DNA of 64,000 bases, taken from Rugalucina vietnamica (taxonomy: Eukaryota > Mollusca > Bivalvia > Lucinida > Lucinidae). Below, piece by piece: positions 45,885 to 57,045 of this stretch. The notes below the pieces were generated by a model. It saw only the letters and a program-made list of their open reading frames with translations, had not been told where the DNA came from and made no database searches. Position 1 is the first letter of the stretch. The number at the start of each line of letters is the position of its first letter. The stretch spans positions 2,148,006-2,212,005 of the forward strand of contig OZ024877.1 in assembly GCA_964017185.1 (NCBI GenBank), in the 5' to 3' direction. The translations under genes were made by a program, and so were the position numbers.

Positions 45885-46150
45885 ACATCAGTATACCATG
45901 TCCGTGCAATGAATACCCCCTCAAACCCCCTCTTTTATATAGTAAACTGGGGCATGTAGGGGTATACCTATTTTCTCTAGTTTTGGTCCAAAACATAGAA
46001 TGTGGATACTCGGCGAGGCGGTTCTATCTATGTTTTGAGCAAAAGTATTGAAAATATCATTTTTTTTTTTCTGGTGAAATTTTCAATTTCTATGGCTGAA
46101 AAAAATCTCTGTATATTGCATGGGAAAGTTTTCGTAATTAAAAAAAAAAA
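45885..46150 (+). mobile_element. R2 family copy, core partly deleted
   Basis: AATACCCCCTCAAACCCCCT to TGCATGGGAAAGTTTTCGTA. Only one arm of the GGCGGTTC palindrome remains. Confidence 0.65.
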
Positions 46151-46349
46151 AAACGCACATTGACATAAACCATCAGAAATGTGTCAAGGAAATGTACTGT
46201 TAAAATGTATTTTACAAACGTTAGTACTGGTAAATTTGCATAAAAATATAAACGCATACCTGTTTTGTCACTTTTATGGCGCAAAATTCATCACAGCAGA
46301 GTTCACTCACCTTTCATTTAATGTTGTTTATTATTGTCATGTTTTACCA

Positions 46350-46635
46350 TAACGAAAACATGCCCATGGAATATATAGAGATTTTTTTCAGTAGCAAAAA
46401 TTGAAAATTTCATCAGAAATTTTTTGATATTTTTCTTATTTTTGCTCAAAACATAGATTGTGGGTACACGTTAGAACCGCCTCGCCGAGGCGGTTCTAAC
46501 GAGTACCCACAATCTATGTTTTGGAGCAAAAATAAGTAAAATAGGTATATCCCTGCAAACCCCAGTTTTGCTATTTAAAAGTGGGGTATAAGGGGGTATA
46601 TATTACACGGACATGTTTTCCTGATGCTTTGTTTA
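46350..46635 (-). mobile_element. R2 family copy, complete
   Basis: AACATGCCCATGGAATATAT to CGGACATGTTTTCCTGAT, with the full palindrome TTAGAACCGCCTCGCCGAGG continuing to GCGGTTCTAAC. Confidence 0.75.
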
Positions 46636-46828
46636 CTTTTTACTGAAAGGTTCAGAGTGAAGAGTATCGACCTTGACCTGTTTTCAAGAGATACCCCACC
46701 ACTAGCTGTATGCAAAACTAACTTACTATAGTTGGAATCTCATCTTTTCAAATTTTGAATATTAAAGGAATAAGCATTACTTGAAAACTTCATTGGTCAA
46801 CGGGCATAGGCCCTAATTGATTGACAAA

Positions 46829-46922
46829 ATGTCTTCCTCTGACTACGACGAAGCTGAAAGACTTTTCTGTGGGACGTGGGAAAATATTGGAAACGAAATG
46901 GACGAGTTTATGACGGCTGCCG
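46829..46922 (+). pseudogene. Copy E exon 1
   Basis: 31 codons plus one base, M-S-S-S-D-Y-D-E-A-E-R-L-F-C-G-T-W, donor GTAACA. Undamaged. Confidence 0.8.
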
Positions 46923-46984
46923 GTAACAATTTATTCTTGCTTTTTTTTTCTTTTCTTTATTTTGTTGTCCAAATCTATTTGTTT

Positions 46985-47112
46985 AATTTGTTAATTTGCA
47001 GTTTTTTTTGTGTTTTTTTTTTTTTTTTTTTTTGTTTTTTTTTTTTTTTTTTGTTTTTTTTTTTTTTGTTTTTTTTTTTTTTTTTTTTTTTTTTTTGGGG
47101 GGGGGGTGGATG
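46985..47112. repeat. Poly-T then poly-G tract in copy E intron 1
   Basis: About 90 bases of T broken by single G are followed by GGGGGGGGGG and TGGGGGGTGGG. The long open frame through exon 1 continues into this low-complexity tract. Confidence 0.9.
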
Positions 47113-47480
47113 GGGGGTGGGCGGTCTAGCTGGGTTTGAGGCTAAACGAATTTGGTTAAGTTATTTTAACTTAATTGTTATTGTCATGCGTAGACTCACC
47201 GATACACCCTGATCTCCAGATATCAGATAGATTGATTAAGAACGTTGTTACAATAAATGTGCATCGTTTTAAGATTTCGATGTTTACGGATAAAATATAA
47301 TGGTTTGATCCTTTTGAAGCAGTAAAACGCTCAAAGGGAGATAGTAGGGCTATATTGCGCATTTACGGGTAATGAACCCTCATCAGTAGCCCTTTTTTCG
47401 CCACATGCTTTCTCGACCTTTGTCAATATGTAACCGAAGTGGAGAGGAAATAATCATAAGATTTCTTTAATGTGTTACAG

Positions 47481-47498
47481 CATTGCCTAACGATTTCA
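47481..47498 (+). pseudogene. Copy E exon 2, 5' part
   Basis: 18 nt after GTGTTACAG coding (in phase with exon 1) A-L-P-N-D-F, ending in the left TTCA of the target duplication. Confidence 0.75.
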
Positions 47499-47958
47499 GG
47501 TTGCATTTCACCATTAGGTTTTCCATAGGTGACAATGTTAACGTTTCGTCACCTAGCTCGAAAACTAGACATACGAAATTCACAAGACTGGTCTCATTTT
47601 AAACGTCCATCATAGCCCATTAATTTAAATGAAAACAATCAGCATGTTTACCTACTCAATTCAAAACTAGGTCCCGTTAAACGGAAGCACCCTCAGAAAC
47701 CATGCTTTCTAATGCGGGTGGGTCTTCAGAGGGGTTCATGGAGAAAAATCCGTCCCGTTCCCATCCGATACCGGGATTTATCGACTAAAACATGGCATTC
47801 GAAACGGCGCATATTTCAACTTTTAAAACAAACACTTCACAGCGGAAATCAATCAACGATTATTGACAGGTGACGTCATTTTTGTCTCTAATACAAAGTA
47901 AATGCTCTCCCCGAAAAAGGCGGGGCAAGTACTTATGAATATTTAGTAGTATGTACCC
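47499..47958. repeat. Left terminal direct repeat
   Basis: It starts GGTTGCATTTCACCATTAGG and ends AGTAGTATGTACCC. It is identical to 49276-49735 on reading. Confidence 0.9.
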
Positions 47959-49275
47959 TAAATTGATTCCTTAATTTTCTGTATTCTATCAAAAGAACGT
48001 ATTTTGTGCAAACTTAAGATACGTGTAGCATTTATGCAAAGTTTGAGTGAGATCGGTTAACTGGTTTTCCGATTATGGCCAATTAAGCATGCCCACCCAC
48101 CTCATTTTTACCAAGTGGCTTGAATTTGCGATTTTGAGAAGTAATGATAAGAAAATCGACCTTAATTTGTATTGTATTGCATTTATGCATCATTTTATTC
48201 TTCAAAATGTTGCATGAATATGTATACAAAACAAAACATCAGATAAAATGTTCAAAAAATTCATGTGCACAATAATTAGCATACATTTTCTAGGTATACC
48301 CCCAATTTATCAAAGAAAATTGGAAATACGAATTTTCCATAGCAACCATGCGTTATTGCACGTAAAACGATCCACATAACTGTCTAAATGCGTAAAACAC
48401 ACATGTTTCCTTGTAAAACAGCACACACAATCCTTACAATACAAATCATTTACTCGCAAGCATGCTCACCGACCTCATTTTAACATATTTGTTCTAATTT
48501 GCGATTTTGAGAAATAGTGATGAGTAAATCTAACCTTATTTGCATTGTATTATATTTGTGTATCATTTTATTCTTCAGATTATTACACGAATATTTAGAG
48601 AATGCAAAATATCAGATGAAATGTTCCAGCCACGTATTTGTGGTATTACAGACATACTTTTTCTAGGTATACCCCCATTTTACTGTGGAAAATTGTAAAA
48701 CTACGAATTTTCCATAGCAACCATGCATTATAAGGGGTAAAATGAGCCACGTGACTGTGAAAGTGTGCAAAACTCACATTAATCGAAGTAAAACAGCGAA
48801 CCCAAGCTTTACGAGACAAATTATGTACTGGCAATATGACATTTTATGTATAAGTAAGCCACGAATATGCCTGTTCTCAATAGATGCTTGATTCTGCTTG
48901 AAGCCGAGTTTCGACATCAAATTAATTTCTACGTCACCAAGTCGCATTTTGTTACAGCCACATGACACTGCACTTGTTCCAGGAAAGCTTAGCTGTTACA
49001 TAGTATTAACACCAAGAGCCACTTTGCCATTTCTTTATCCCCATCCCCAAACTCAACGGGAAAGACTGCAAAAACACGAAACGAGTGCTTGAATCCCATT
49101 ACAAAAATGACACTAAAATCAGTGAATTTTTCGTTTCCTCCTTAACTCTGTGTATGGATTTCACTCAGAAGAGAGTGTGTTCCAGAAAAGAAGAGATACA
49201 TACCGGCTGTAGTCAGTAATTTTCGCAAGATAGAGGAAAAGCCAAGCAATAGTCTGTCTCGTCAATCCCCCTTTA

Positions 49276-49735
49276 GGTTGCATTTCACCATTAGGTTTTC
49301 CATAGGTGACAATGTTAACGTTTCGTCACCTAGCTCGAAAACTAGACATACGAAATTCACAAGACTGGTCTCATTTTAAACGTCCATCATAGCCCATTAA
49401 TTTAAATGAAAACAATCAGCATGTTTACCTACTCAATTCAAAACTAGGTCCCGTTAAACGGAAGCACCCTCAGAAACCATGCTTTCTAATGCGGGTGGGT
49501 CTTCAGAGGGGTTCATGGAGAAAAATCCGTCCCGTTCCCATCCGATACCGGGATTTATCGACTAAAACATGGCATTCGAAACGGCGCATATTTCAACTTT
49601 TAAAACAAACACTTCACAGCGGAAATCAATCAACGATTATTGACAGGTGACGTCATTTTTGTCTCTAATACAAAGTAAATGCTCTCCCCGAAAAAGGCGG
49701 GGCAAGTACTTATGAATATTTAGTAGTATGTACCC
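49276..49735. repeat. Right terminal direct repeat
   Basis: Same sequence as 47499-47958, 1777 bp further on. Confidence 0.9.
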
Positions 49736-49739
49736 TTCA

Positions 49740-49894
49740 AGGCACAGATTCTGAATGAGAAGATAATCACTCTGACAAGAGAGGGCAACTCTCTTCTATG
49801 GAGGACTGGCGGGGTAGATAAAGAGTTTGTTATGAAGATAAATGAGACAACAGAATGGAAAGAAAAGGAAGAGGACCCAGTGTTCTTTCTTAAG
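49740..49894 (+). pseudogene. Copy E exon 2, 3' part
   Basis: It continues K-A-Q-I-L-N-E-K through E-W-K-E-K-E-E-D-P-V-F-F-L-K and ends before GTAATG. Confidence 0.8.
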
Positions 49895-50245
49895 GTAATG
49901 AAAAGGTAATGAAAACTTGCTCGTCTCAATTAGATAATTTTGGTTAGCGTCCTTAACAGAAAATCTCAAACTCTTGATTCACTGGTCTGAATCGACCGCC
50001 ATGTACCGTCCATTTCATGCTTTTTTAATTCAAATTACTTCTTTAAAAGTTTTGTGTTATTAGATTTTAAAATTATTTGCGATTGAATAGGTAGTAGTTT
50101 TATCATTCGAATTATTTTCTAGGTAACTGTTTAAACATTCAAATTATATTCTACGTAACTATTTCATCATTCAAATTATTTTCTAGGTAAGTTTTATCAT
50201 TTAAATTATTTTCTAGATAACTGACCTATAATTCGATTTTTCTAG

Positions 50246-50362
50246 GTAACAGTTTTATCATTCAAAGACGGTGTGTGGACAATGGAATTCACCCCTATGA
50301 AGCCAAATGGTGGAAAGAGACACATACTTGCCGTAACAGTACAGGACGGGCAAATGATATAC
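50246..50362 (+). pseudogene. Copy E exon 3
   Basis: 39 codons after TTTTTCTAG, V-T-V-L-S-F-K-D-G-V-W, ending Q-M-I-Y before GTAAGA. One codon longer than the sibling exons, at its 5' end. Confidence 0.8.
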
Positions 50363-50401
50363 GTAAGATCAATCACGAAAGGAGTTGGTAAAAAAAACAA
50401 A

Positions 50402-50437
50402 GTACAAGTAGGCAAAGATCAGGAAAAGGCGCAATCC
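50402..50437 (+). mobile_element. T1 terminal fragment
   Basis: GTACAAGTAGGCAAAGATCA followed by GGAAAAGGCGCAATCC, 36 bp only. Confidence 0.7.
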
Positions 50438-50439
50438 AT

Positions 50440-51890
50440 GGGGTACTTTTCTCGTACTAGCACTTCTACAGGTATTGGCCAATAAATTGTATAAAACATA
50501 TAGGGAAAAAATATTTAACACTTCGTAACTTTCTTATTTCTTATGATATTTTTATATCACGAACGGCGTTAGAAAGTATAATTCTTTATCTTTACCATAG
50601 TTTTTAAATTTTTGACGTAGCGCTATTGTAAAATGGTCTGTTTGGGGACGGCCGTCTTGTTGTACGCAATTTAATTAAATATATAGCAAAATTTCCGTAA
50701 AACGCGGTTAAATACGCCTAGGTACATGACTTCAGCAACAATTTTAAGCTATAATTTTACATAAATGTTAGGCGTCACAAACGGTCCAATGTAGTAGAAA
50801 TATTATATTTTAATCTGGTGTATTTTTTATTTTTGTAGCTCAACGATAAATTGGTCTGTTTGAGCAAGGACCAAAAAACAATAAATATTATTTTCTATCT
50901 TGAATTTCCGTGAGTATCCGTAAAATGCACCGATAAGACCCGACTTAATTCCAGGTATTAATGCCGTGGGCGAAGATTATCGCTCTAATATGAAAATAAA
51001 ATATATTTGATGACTGATTGTGTAATAAAGAATTTAATATGAATAAATTAATAGGCTTAATTTTAGAGAGTGATATTTTGCGGAAATAAAACATTAAACT
51101 TTACCATAATTTTTTTCTCCTTTTTCGGCAGTAGATGCCGAATTGAAAACACAGATGTCAATTCGCTCATGATTGCATAATGTCAATTAGTAATGACACT
51201 GTGTTAAATTCTCAATCAAGTTCTACTCATCTAATTTATCATTTTATTTTTATGAGAATCTTTTTTATAATTATTTCATGAGGTATTTGTATTTTTCTTT
51301 TGAAGCTGTAATACGCAACATGTTGTGTGCTCTACATGTATATCTGTCATTCAAAGTCAATCCAAACAAAATAGCAGCTTTTATTAGCTTTAATTAAAAA
51401 ACATAAACATCAAACATAAACGTTTAAAGCGATCATCGCATGAACAGTTGAATCCCGACATCAATTAAAGAAATCAAATTACATGTAAACAATTTAACTT
51501 AAGTATTTCACACATACTCGAGATATAATTGAGCAAATCACTCATTTACCGAAAGCGATGACACTGTGCCATAACACATTATGCATGCTTTATTTAACCA
51601 ACGTGAAGAATTCAAAGATATTTAAAAAAAATTTTTTAATATCTTTCTCAAAGCATTTTGACACGAAACAAAAAACATTTAATCATTATACATGTATCGT
51701 AGTAGATAAGACTCCTACATTTATCAACCTAAATATGTGTAATTACGGATTTGTGAAATGCGCATTCATTCATTCATTCATTCATTCATTTATTCATTTC
51801 TTTCTATCTGTCTTTCTTTCTTATAATGTGATATAATGTGATATTTCCTTGACGACAAAGAAATAATTTGAGATATTTCTCAATGAAAAT
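50440..51890. other. Copy E intron 3, no exon seen
   Basis: AT-rich, apparently single-copy. A short (ATTC)n run is at 51764-51800. No conserved frame on either strand. Confidence 0.4.
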
Positions 51891-51894
51891 GAAA

Positions 51895-52048
51895 ATGGCA
51901 AGTTTCCGCTTTGTTTTCGCTTCATAGATAGTACATCCCACTTCTTAAATACGAAATTTCAAACTTCTAGCCTGCTTCTATGGCTGTACAGACCGGTTTG
52001 TGCCTGACCTGGTCGGAAACCAAACTTGTTTTCTCATGCGAAGGCTCA
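51895..52048 (+). mobile_element. R3 MITE, right half
   Basis: CGCTTTGTTTTCGCTTCATA to GTTTTCTCATGCGAAGGCTC. The hairpin and left terminus are missing. Confidence 0.6.
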
Positions 52049-52149
52049 TTTGGTTTTTTATTCTTGTACATGCGATTGTTAGAAAATAAACCGTTTGCAT
52101 TATTGAGGCATGTCAGGTTTACACCGCATGGTGCTTTAACAAAACAAAA

Positions 52150-52346
52150 ACATTACGAAAACTTGCCCATGCAATATCATATACAGAGATTTTTTAAGTC
52201 GTTCAGCCGAGGCGGTTCTAACGAGTACCCACAATCTATGTTTTGGAGCAAAAATAAGAAAAATAGGTATACCCCTGCAAACCCCAGTTTTACTATATAA
52301 AAGTGGGGTTTAAGGGGGTATATATTGCACGGACATGTTAACCTGA
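52150..52346 (-). mobile_element. R2 family copy, half core
   Basis: AACTTGCCCATGCAATATCA, then GCCGAGGCGGTTCTAACGAG, ACCCCTGCAAACCCCAGTTT and CACGGACATGTTAACCTGAT. Confidence 0.7.
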
Positions 52347-53689
52347 TGTGTAGTTTAATAAAACATTAAATTTCGTTTTAAGAATCTAGATCTCTGTATG
52401 CAGACTTGGCTAAGAGTAGCCTGTCTGATATGCAGAATCAGTTTTGTCTGTCAAAACAGTTTTCCTATGACGTTGCCAAATTATCATGTGAGAATGTTTT
52501 TATAAGAAGCGTGACTTTAATACCTTGCGGCGACAGACTAAATACGCTGGATGTCAGGTGTAATCCCCATGATGATCGTTTTAACTACCTTATAATCAGC
52601 AAAGCGTGAAAACCTACCTTCTGGTCGGCATTTCTGACCATGTCAGACAAAGACCAGATTGGTTATCATTAAAACTGTATCAAGGTTGAACTGCATACTT
52701 GGATAAGAATAACCGGTCTTATGGAAAATGGTGTTTCAGCGCTGTGCAGGTCATCACCGCCTATACACCGCCAATCTTTTCCTGGGCGAAGCCAGTACTA
52801 TAGGAGGTTGTTTTGTGTTTTGTTTTTTTTTTTTTTTTGTCCCGGGAGCACCCGAAGGCTCAACCAGGAAAATGATTTTTTTTTTTTTTTTTTTGAGAAG
52901 CCCGCCCGGTTAAGTATAGGTGTGAAGAACTTAATTCGATATATCTTTCATGATATATAGACTGTGAATATCTAAGTTTTTTACCCAGCGAAAATGTAAA
53001 TTCTAAATTAATTTATTTGGCGCGAATTACATTTAATTTCTATATAAAAAAACTTATACATTTAATGTTTTATATGTGTCTTTCACATTCGGATCCTGAT
53101 AGCCTTCTAACTTTATTTTTGAAAATATGATTACTATTGTGCAAATATTTTCAAAAGGGGAAAACACGTTTATTCTCCATATAAGGTTACAAACAACTAA
53201 TTGGAGTCTATTAAAATAATATATGCAGCTTCTTAAATCATCTTGAAAATGCAAAGGCGTGTCCGCGTCTGCAAGACGAATGCTTTTGTTTACGATGGGT
53301 CTCTGTTATAATTATCCTATATAAAATCATCCAAAGTGACATGGGGGTAGCAGATGAATACCCCCGGTCCCTGCGTCATGCATTTAGTCTTTTAACATGT
53401 CAACTGCTCTTAATTAAAATAAAGTTTTCACGCAGAGAAAGCTGCAGAGAAAGCTTTTAAAATAAAGCGATGAAATCTTTAATCCCTACAACAACTGTCC
53501 CCAGGCAACACTGACATTACCTGGACAGATTAGCCGAATGATAATCGAATATCGCCGGCCAATATCGGATATTATCGGAAAGTCTCCGTAAATTTACCTG
53601 AGCGCTAGTAAAATCGATTGCTTGCTTATGTGCCTATATTGAAACTAGAATTTGTTTTCTATGTGAAAACTGATGTCTCCCCCCCCTTT

Positions 53690-55056
53690 CTACGTGCATG
53701 TCCAAAATATGCAAGCAAGTGTTATAGGTCTTGTGCATCACATATCTTGTCATTCTGTTTTATAAGTGTACCAAGTTTCATTGAAATATCTCTTACGGTT
53801 TTCAAGTTATAGAGGGGGTACGAAAGTGTTTGGAAAATAATCAAAGGGAAATAACTCCAAAGATATGAAAGCAAGAGTAATGATTCTTGTGCATCATGCT
53901 TTATAAGTGTACCATGTTTCATTGAAAAATCTCTAATGGTTTTTGAGTTATAGAGCAGACACGAAATTGAATGAAAAATAATCAAAGGGAAATAACTCCA
54001 AAGATATGCAAGCAAGAGTTATGGTTCTTTAGCATGACACATCATCTCATCGTGCTTTATAAGTGTACAGTTTCATTGAAATATTTCTTATGGTTTTCAA
54101 GTTATAGAGTGGACATGAAATTGTATGGAAAAATAATCAAAGGCAAATAACTCCAAAGATATGAAAGCAAGAGTTATAATTCTTGTGCATGACACATCGT
54201 CTCATCATGCTTTATAAGTGTACCAAGTTTCACTGAAATTTCTCTTACGGTTTTCAAGTTATAGGGTGGACACGAAATTGTATGGAAAATAATCAAAGGG
54301 AAATTACTCCAAAGATATGCAAGCAAGAGTTATGGTTCTTTAGCGTGACACGTAATCTCATCGTGCTTTATAAGTGTACCAACTTTCATTGAAATAACTC
54401 TTTCGATTTTCGAGTTATAAAGCGGACACGAAATTGTATCGAAAATAATCAAAGGGAAATAACTCCAAAAATACTCAAGCCATAGTTATGGTTCTTGTGC
54501 ATGACACATTGTCTGATCATGCTCAATAAGTGTACCAAGTTTTATTGAAAAATCTTAAACGGTTTTCAAGTTATACAGCAGACACGAAATTGTATCGAAA
54601 ATAATCAAAGGGAAATAACTCCAAAAATACTCAAGCCAGAGTTATGGTTCTTCTGCATGACACATCGTCTTATCAAGGTCTACAAGTGTACCAAGTTTCA
54701 GTGAAAAATCTTTAACGGTTTTCAAGTTATACAGCGGACACGAAATTGTATCGAAAATAATCAAAGGGAAATAACTCCAAAAATACTCAAGCCAAAGTTA
54801 TGGATCTTGTGCATGACACATCGTCTCATCAAGGTCTACAAGTGTACCAAGTTTCAGTGAAAAATCTTTAACGGTTTTCAAGTTATACAGCGGACACAAA
54901 ATTGTATCGAAAATAATCAAAGGGAAATAACTCCAAAAATACTCAAGCTAGAGTTATGGTTCTTGTGCATGACACATCATCTCGTTGTGGTTTACAAGTG
55001 TACCAAGTTTCATTGAAAAATCTTTAACGGTTTTCAAGTTATAGAGCGGACACGAT
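53690..55056 (+). repeat. 156-bp tandem array with GACA tail
   Basis: The block ATCAAAGGGAAATAACTCCA begins at 53840, 53981, 54136, 54292, 54448, 54604, 54760 and 54916; the last six steps are 156 bp. The array ends in (GACA)n/(GACG)n at 55064-55098 and a hairpin tail CTCCCGACCCTGTCGGGGGG (55124-55149). Non-coding. Confidence 0.9.
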
Positions 55057-55060
55057 TTGT

Positions 55061-55092
<32 letters not shown>

Positions 55093-55174
55093 GACGGACA
55101 GACGCACGGGGAAAAACAATATGTCTCCCGACCCTGTCGGGGGGAGACATAATACGACTATTGTCCCGGTTGAG

Positions 55175-55736
55175 AGAAAGAATCCCACTCCAAAAACCAA
55201 GGTGGGAAAAAACCAAACTAACAATCAGGTACTTATACCATGAAAACATTTCGTAAGCCGAATGAACAGCTATTTTCCCAATAGGTGGCCACTCAGTTAC
55301 CTTAACTTAACTAAAAAATATGTAAACATACATAAGGCGCCAACAGTACAAAAATATTTTAAACAACAAGACATAAAACAAAAAGAACCACCACAGAAGT
55401 ATCGACTTGGAACGATCAGTAACACAAAGTTACTGGCGGGTTTAAATCGATTTTACACGGCCGTAACCTCACCCTCAGCTTCTGCAGTGGTTCATAACAT
55501 TTAGTTAGTTCTTCGGTCCTCGTGGTGAATCTCTAACTAGTAAATGAATCATCAAGAACAAACAAATAAATCATGATAAACATCCTGATGAATCAAAAAC
55601 CAGGACTCACAGATTCAGTAAGCTGCCCGACGATGGAGATCCCTGGGCGCCAAATAACTTACTAACTCCGGAGCTAAAGAAAAACATCAGTTGGACCCCG
55701 GTGGGCCAAGCAACAGACAAGAAGCTCCGGCCCCTA
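55175..55736 (+). mobile_element. T1 copy in copy E intron 3
   Basis: It starts mid-terminus at GAGAAAGAATCCCACTCC and runs to GACAAGAAGCTCCGGCCCC. Confidence 0.8.
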
Positions 55737-55929
55737 TTGTGTTTCCAAGCGTTACGCGTTCTCAAAACCGACAAGATCACTTAGTGTTAAAAGACTTCGA
55801 GAATTGAAGAAAGCATGTGCCTTTTCGCAAAGAAAATAGAGGCGTTGCGAAGTTTTTCGCAAAGGGTTTTTAAAAAATCTTTACATATGAACGTGTTATG
55901 GTCCTTGTGTTGTTTTGTGAATATAAAAG

Positions 55930-56149
55930 AACCACTGCACGAGAAAACCAATAATTTAGGTTTCCGGTGAGGCCCGACACAAACACGCATGTACAGTTAC
56001 ATAAAACGGCTAGTAGCTTGAAAGTTTGGAAATTGGTAGAAGAGGAATTGCACTATCCGTGTAGCGAAAACAAAGGCGCAGTTACTGCATTCTGATCTGC
56101 GTCTATGTTTTCGCATATGCAGATTGTTGGTAATCTTATGCTGTGGGGT
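55930..56149 (-). mobile_element. R3 MITE just before copy E exon 4
   Basis: ACCACTGCACGAGAAAACCA to GATTGTTGGTAATCTTATGC, in the orientation of the first copy at 71-298. It ends about 95 bp before the exon 4 acceptor. Confidence 0.65.
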
Positions 56150-56244
56150 CAAATGATAAGACGTAAGCGACTGAAATGACATGTTGGATGCATACATATA
56201 ATGAGTCTTAAACCTTTCATTTTATTCATTTGTTTTATTTTCAG

Positions 56245-56307
56245 GAAATAACGTTGCCTGGTTACCCTGGTGTCCATGGGAAAAGGATGTTTAGAAGATG
56301 CAGCTAG
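56245..56307 (+). pseudogene. Copy E exon 4
   Basis: 20 residues plus TAG after TTTATTTTCAG. R-M-F takes the place of R-x-Y. Confidence 0.8.
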
Positions 56308-56402
56308 AGGATTCAGCATGGTGTCGTTTTAATTTACCATGAGGACAGAACAACTTCATAAATGTCGTGAACCACTGCAGAAGCTGACGGCGAGCTAATG
56401 AG

Positions 56403-56757
56403 GTAAAAATAGGCAAAGATCAGGAAAAGGCGCAATCAGAAAAAGATTCCCACTCCAAAAACCGAGGTGGGAAAAAACCAAACTGACAATCAGGTACTTA
56501 TACCGTGAAACATATCGTAAGCCGAATGAGCAGCTATTTTCCCAATAGGTGGCCACTCAGTTACCTCAACTTAACTAAAAATATGAAAACACACATAAGG
56601 CGCCAACAGCACAAAATCTTTTTTTAAACACCAAGACATAAAACAAAAAGAACCACCACAGAAGTATCGACTTGGAACGATCAGTAACACAAAGTCGCTG
56701 GCGGGCTTAAACCGGTTTTACAGGTACCTAACCTCACCCTCAGCTTCTGCAGTGGTA
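56403..56757 (+). mobile_element. T1 copy downstream of copy E
   Basis: AAAAATAGGCAAAGATCAGG to CAGCTTCTGCAGTGGTAAAC, starting 96 bp after the stop codon. Confidence 0.8.
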
Positions 56758-57045
56758 AACTAGTAAACTAGTTTAAATTAAGCTTTTAACCGAAATTCAA
56801 ATTCTGTGCTTTCCTTGTGCGCATGTATCATGACATTCCTAACGTACATGTATGCCATTAAGGAATATGAAGAAAAAATGTTTTTTTTGTACAAACTTCA
56901 AGTTTAATAGTCAATAAAAACAAATAAATTCAAACAATAATACATTTGAAAATTTCAACAATAATTAATTTAAACAGTAATAAATTTAGATTTTCCCATT
57001 GTTCGAGTAATCGAACATTGTTCGAATAAATCGAATTTGAAATCC

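Larger units (their letters stand above)
47499..49735. mobile_element. Terminal-direct-repeat element inserted in copy E exon 2
   Basis: The 460-bp direct repeats (47499-47958 and 49276-49735) appear identical base for base on reading, and TTCA flanks both sides (47495-47498, 49736-49739). The 1317-bp interior has no coding capacity and holds a divergent internal duplication (about 48090-48420 and 48460-48790, sharing TTTCTAGGTATACCCCC and AATTTTCCATAGCAACCATG). This resembles a non-autonomous LTR element with a 4-bp target duplication, but the termini are GG...CC rather than TG...CA, and no primer-binding site or polypurine tract is evident, so the class is open. Confidence 0.8.
46829..56307 (+). 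pseudogene. FABP-like copy E (four exons, exon 2 split by an element)
   Basis: Exons are at 46829-46922, 47481-47498 joined to 49740-49894, 50246-50362 and 56245-56307. Without the 2.24-kb insertion, exon 2 has an acceptor (GTGTTACAG), 173 nt, correct phase and an open frame aligning with A and B from its first codons. Exon 1 has L-F-C-G-T-W; exon 3 S-F-K-D-G-V-W-T-M with one more codon than its siblings; exon 4 L-P-G-Y-P-G-V-H-G-K-R-M-F-R-R-C-S. All other splice sites are sound, so the gene was probably intact before the insertion. As it stands, a transcript would need removal of the element as an intron, or would skip or truncate exon 2. A T1 fragment lies 40 bp into intron 3. Confidence 0.8.

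Noticed and set aside
46829-47212. Exon 1 frame of copy E continuing to 131 codons
   Set aside because: The continuation past 46922 is intronic poly-T and poly-G. The GTAACA donor and sibling alignment end the exon at 46922.
53690-55056. Regular repeats considered as a CRISPR-like array
   Set aside because: The units are contiguous 156-bp tandem copies without unique spacers, in a eukaryotic context.
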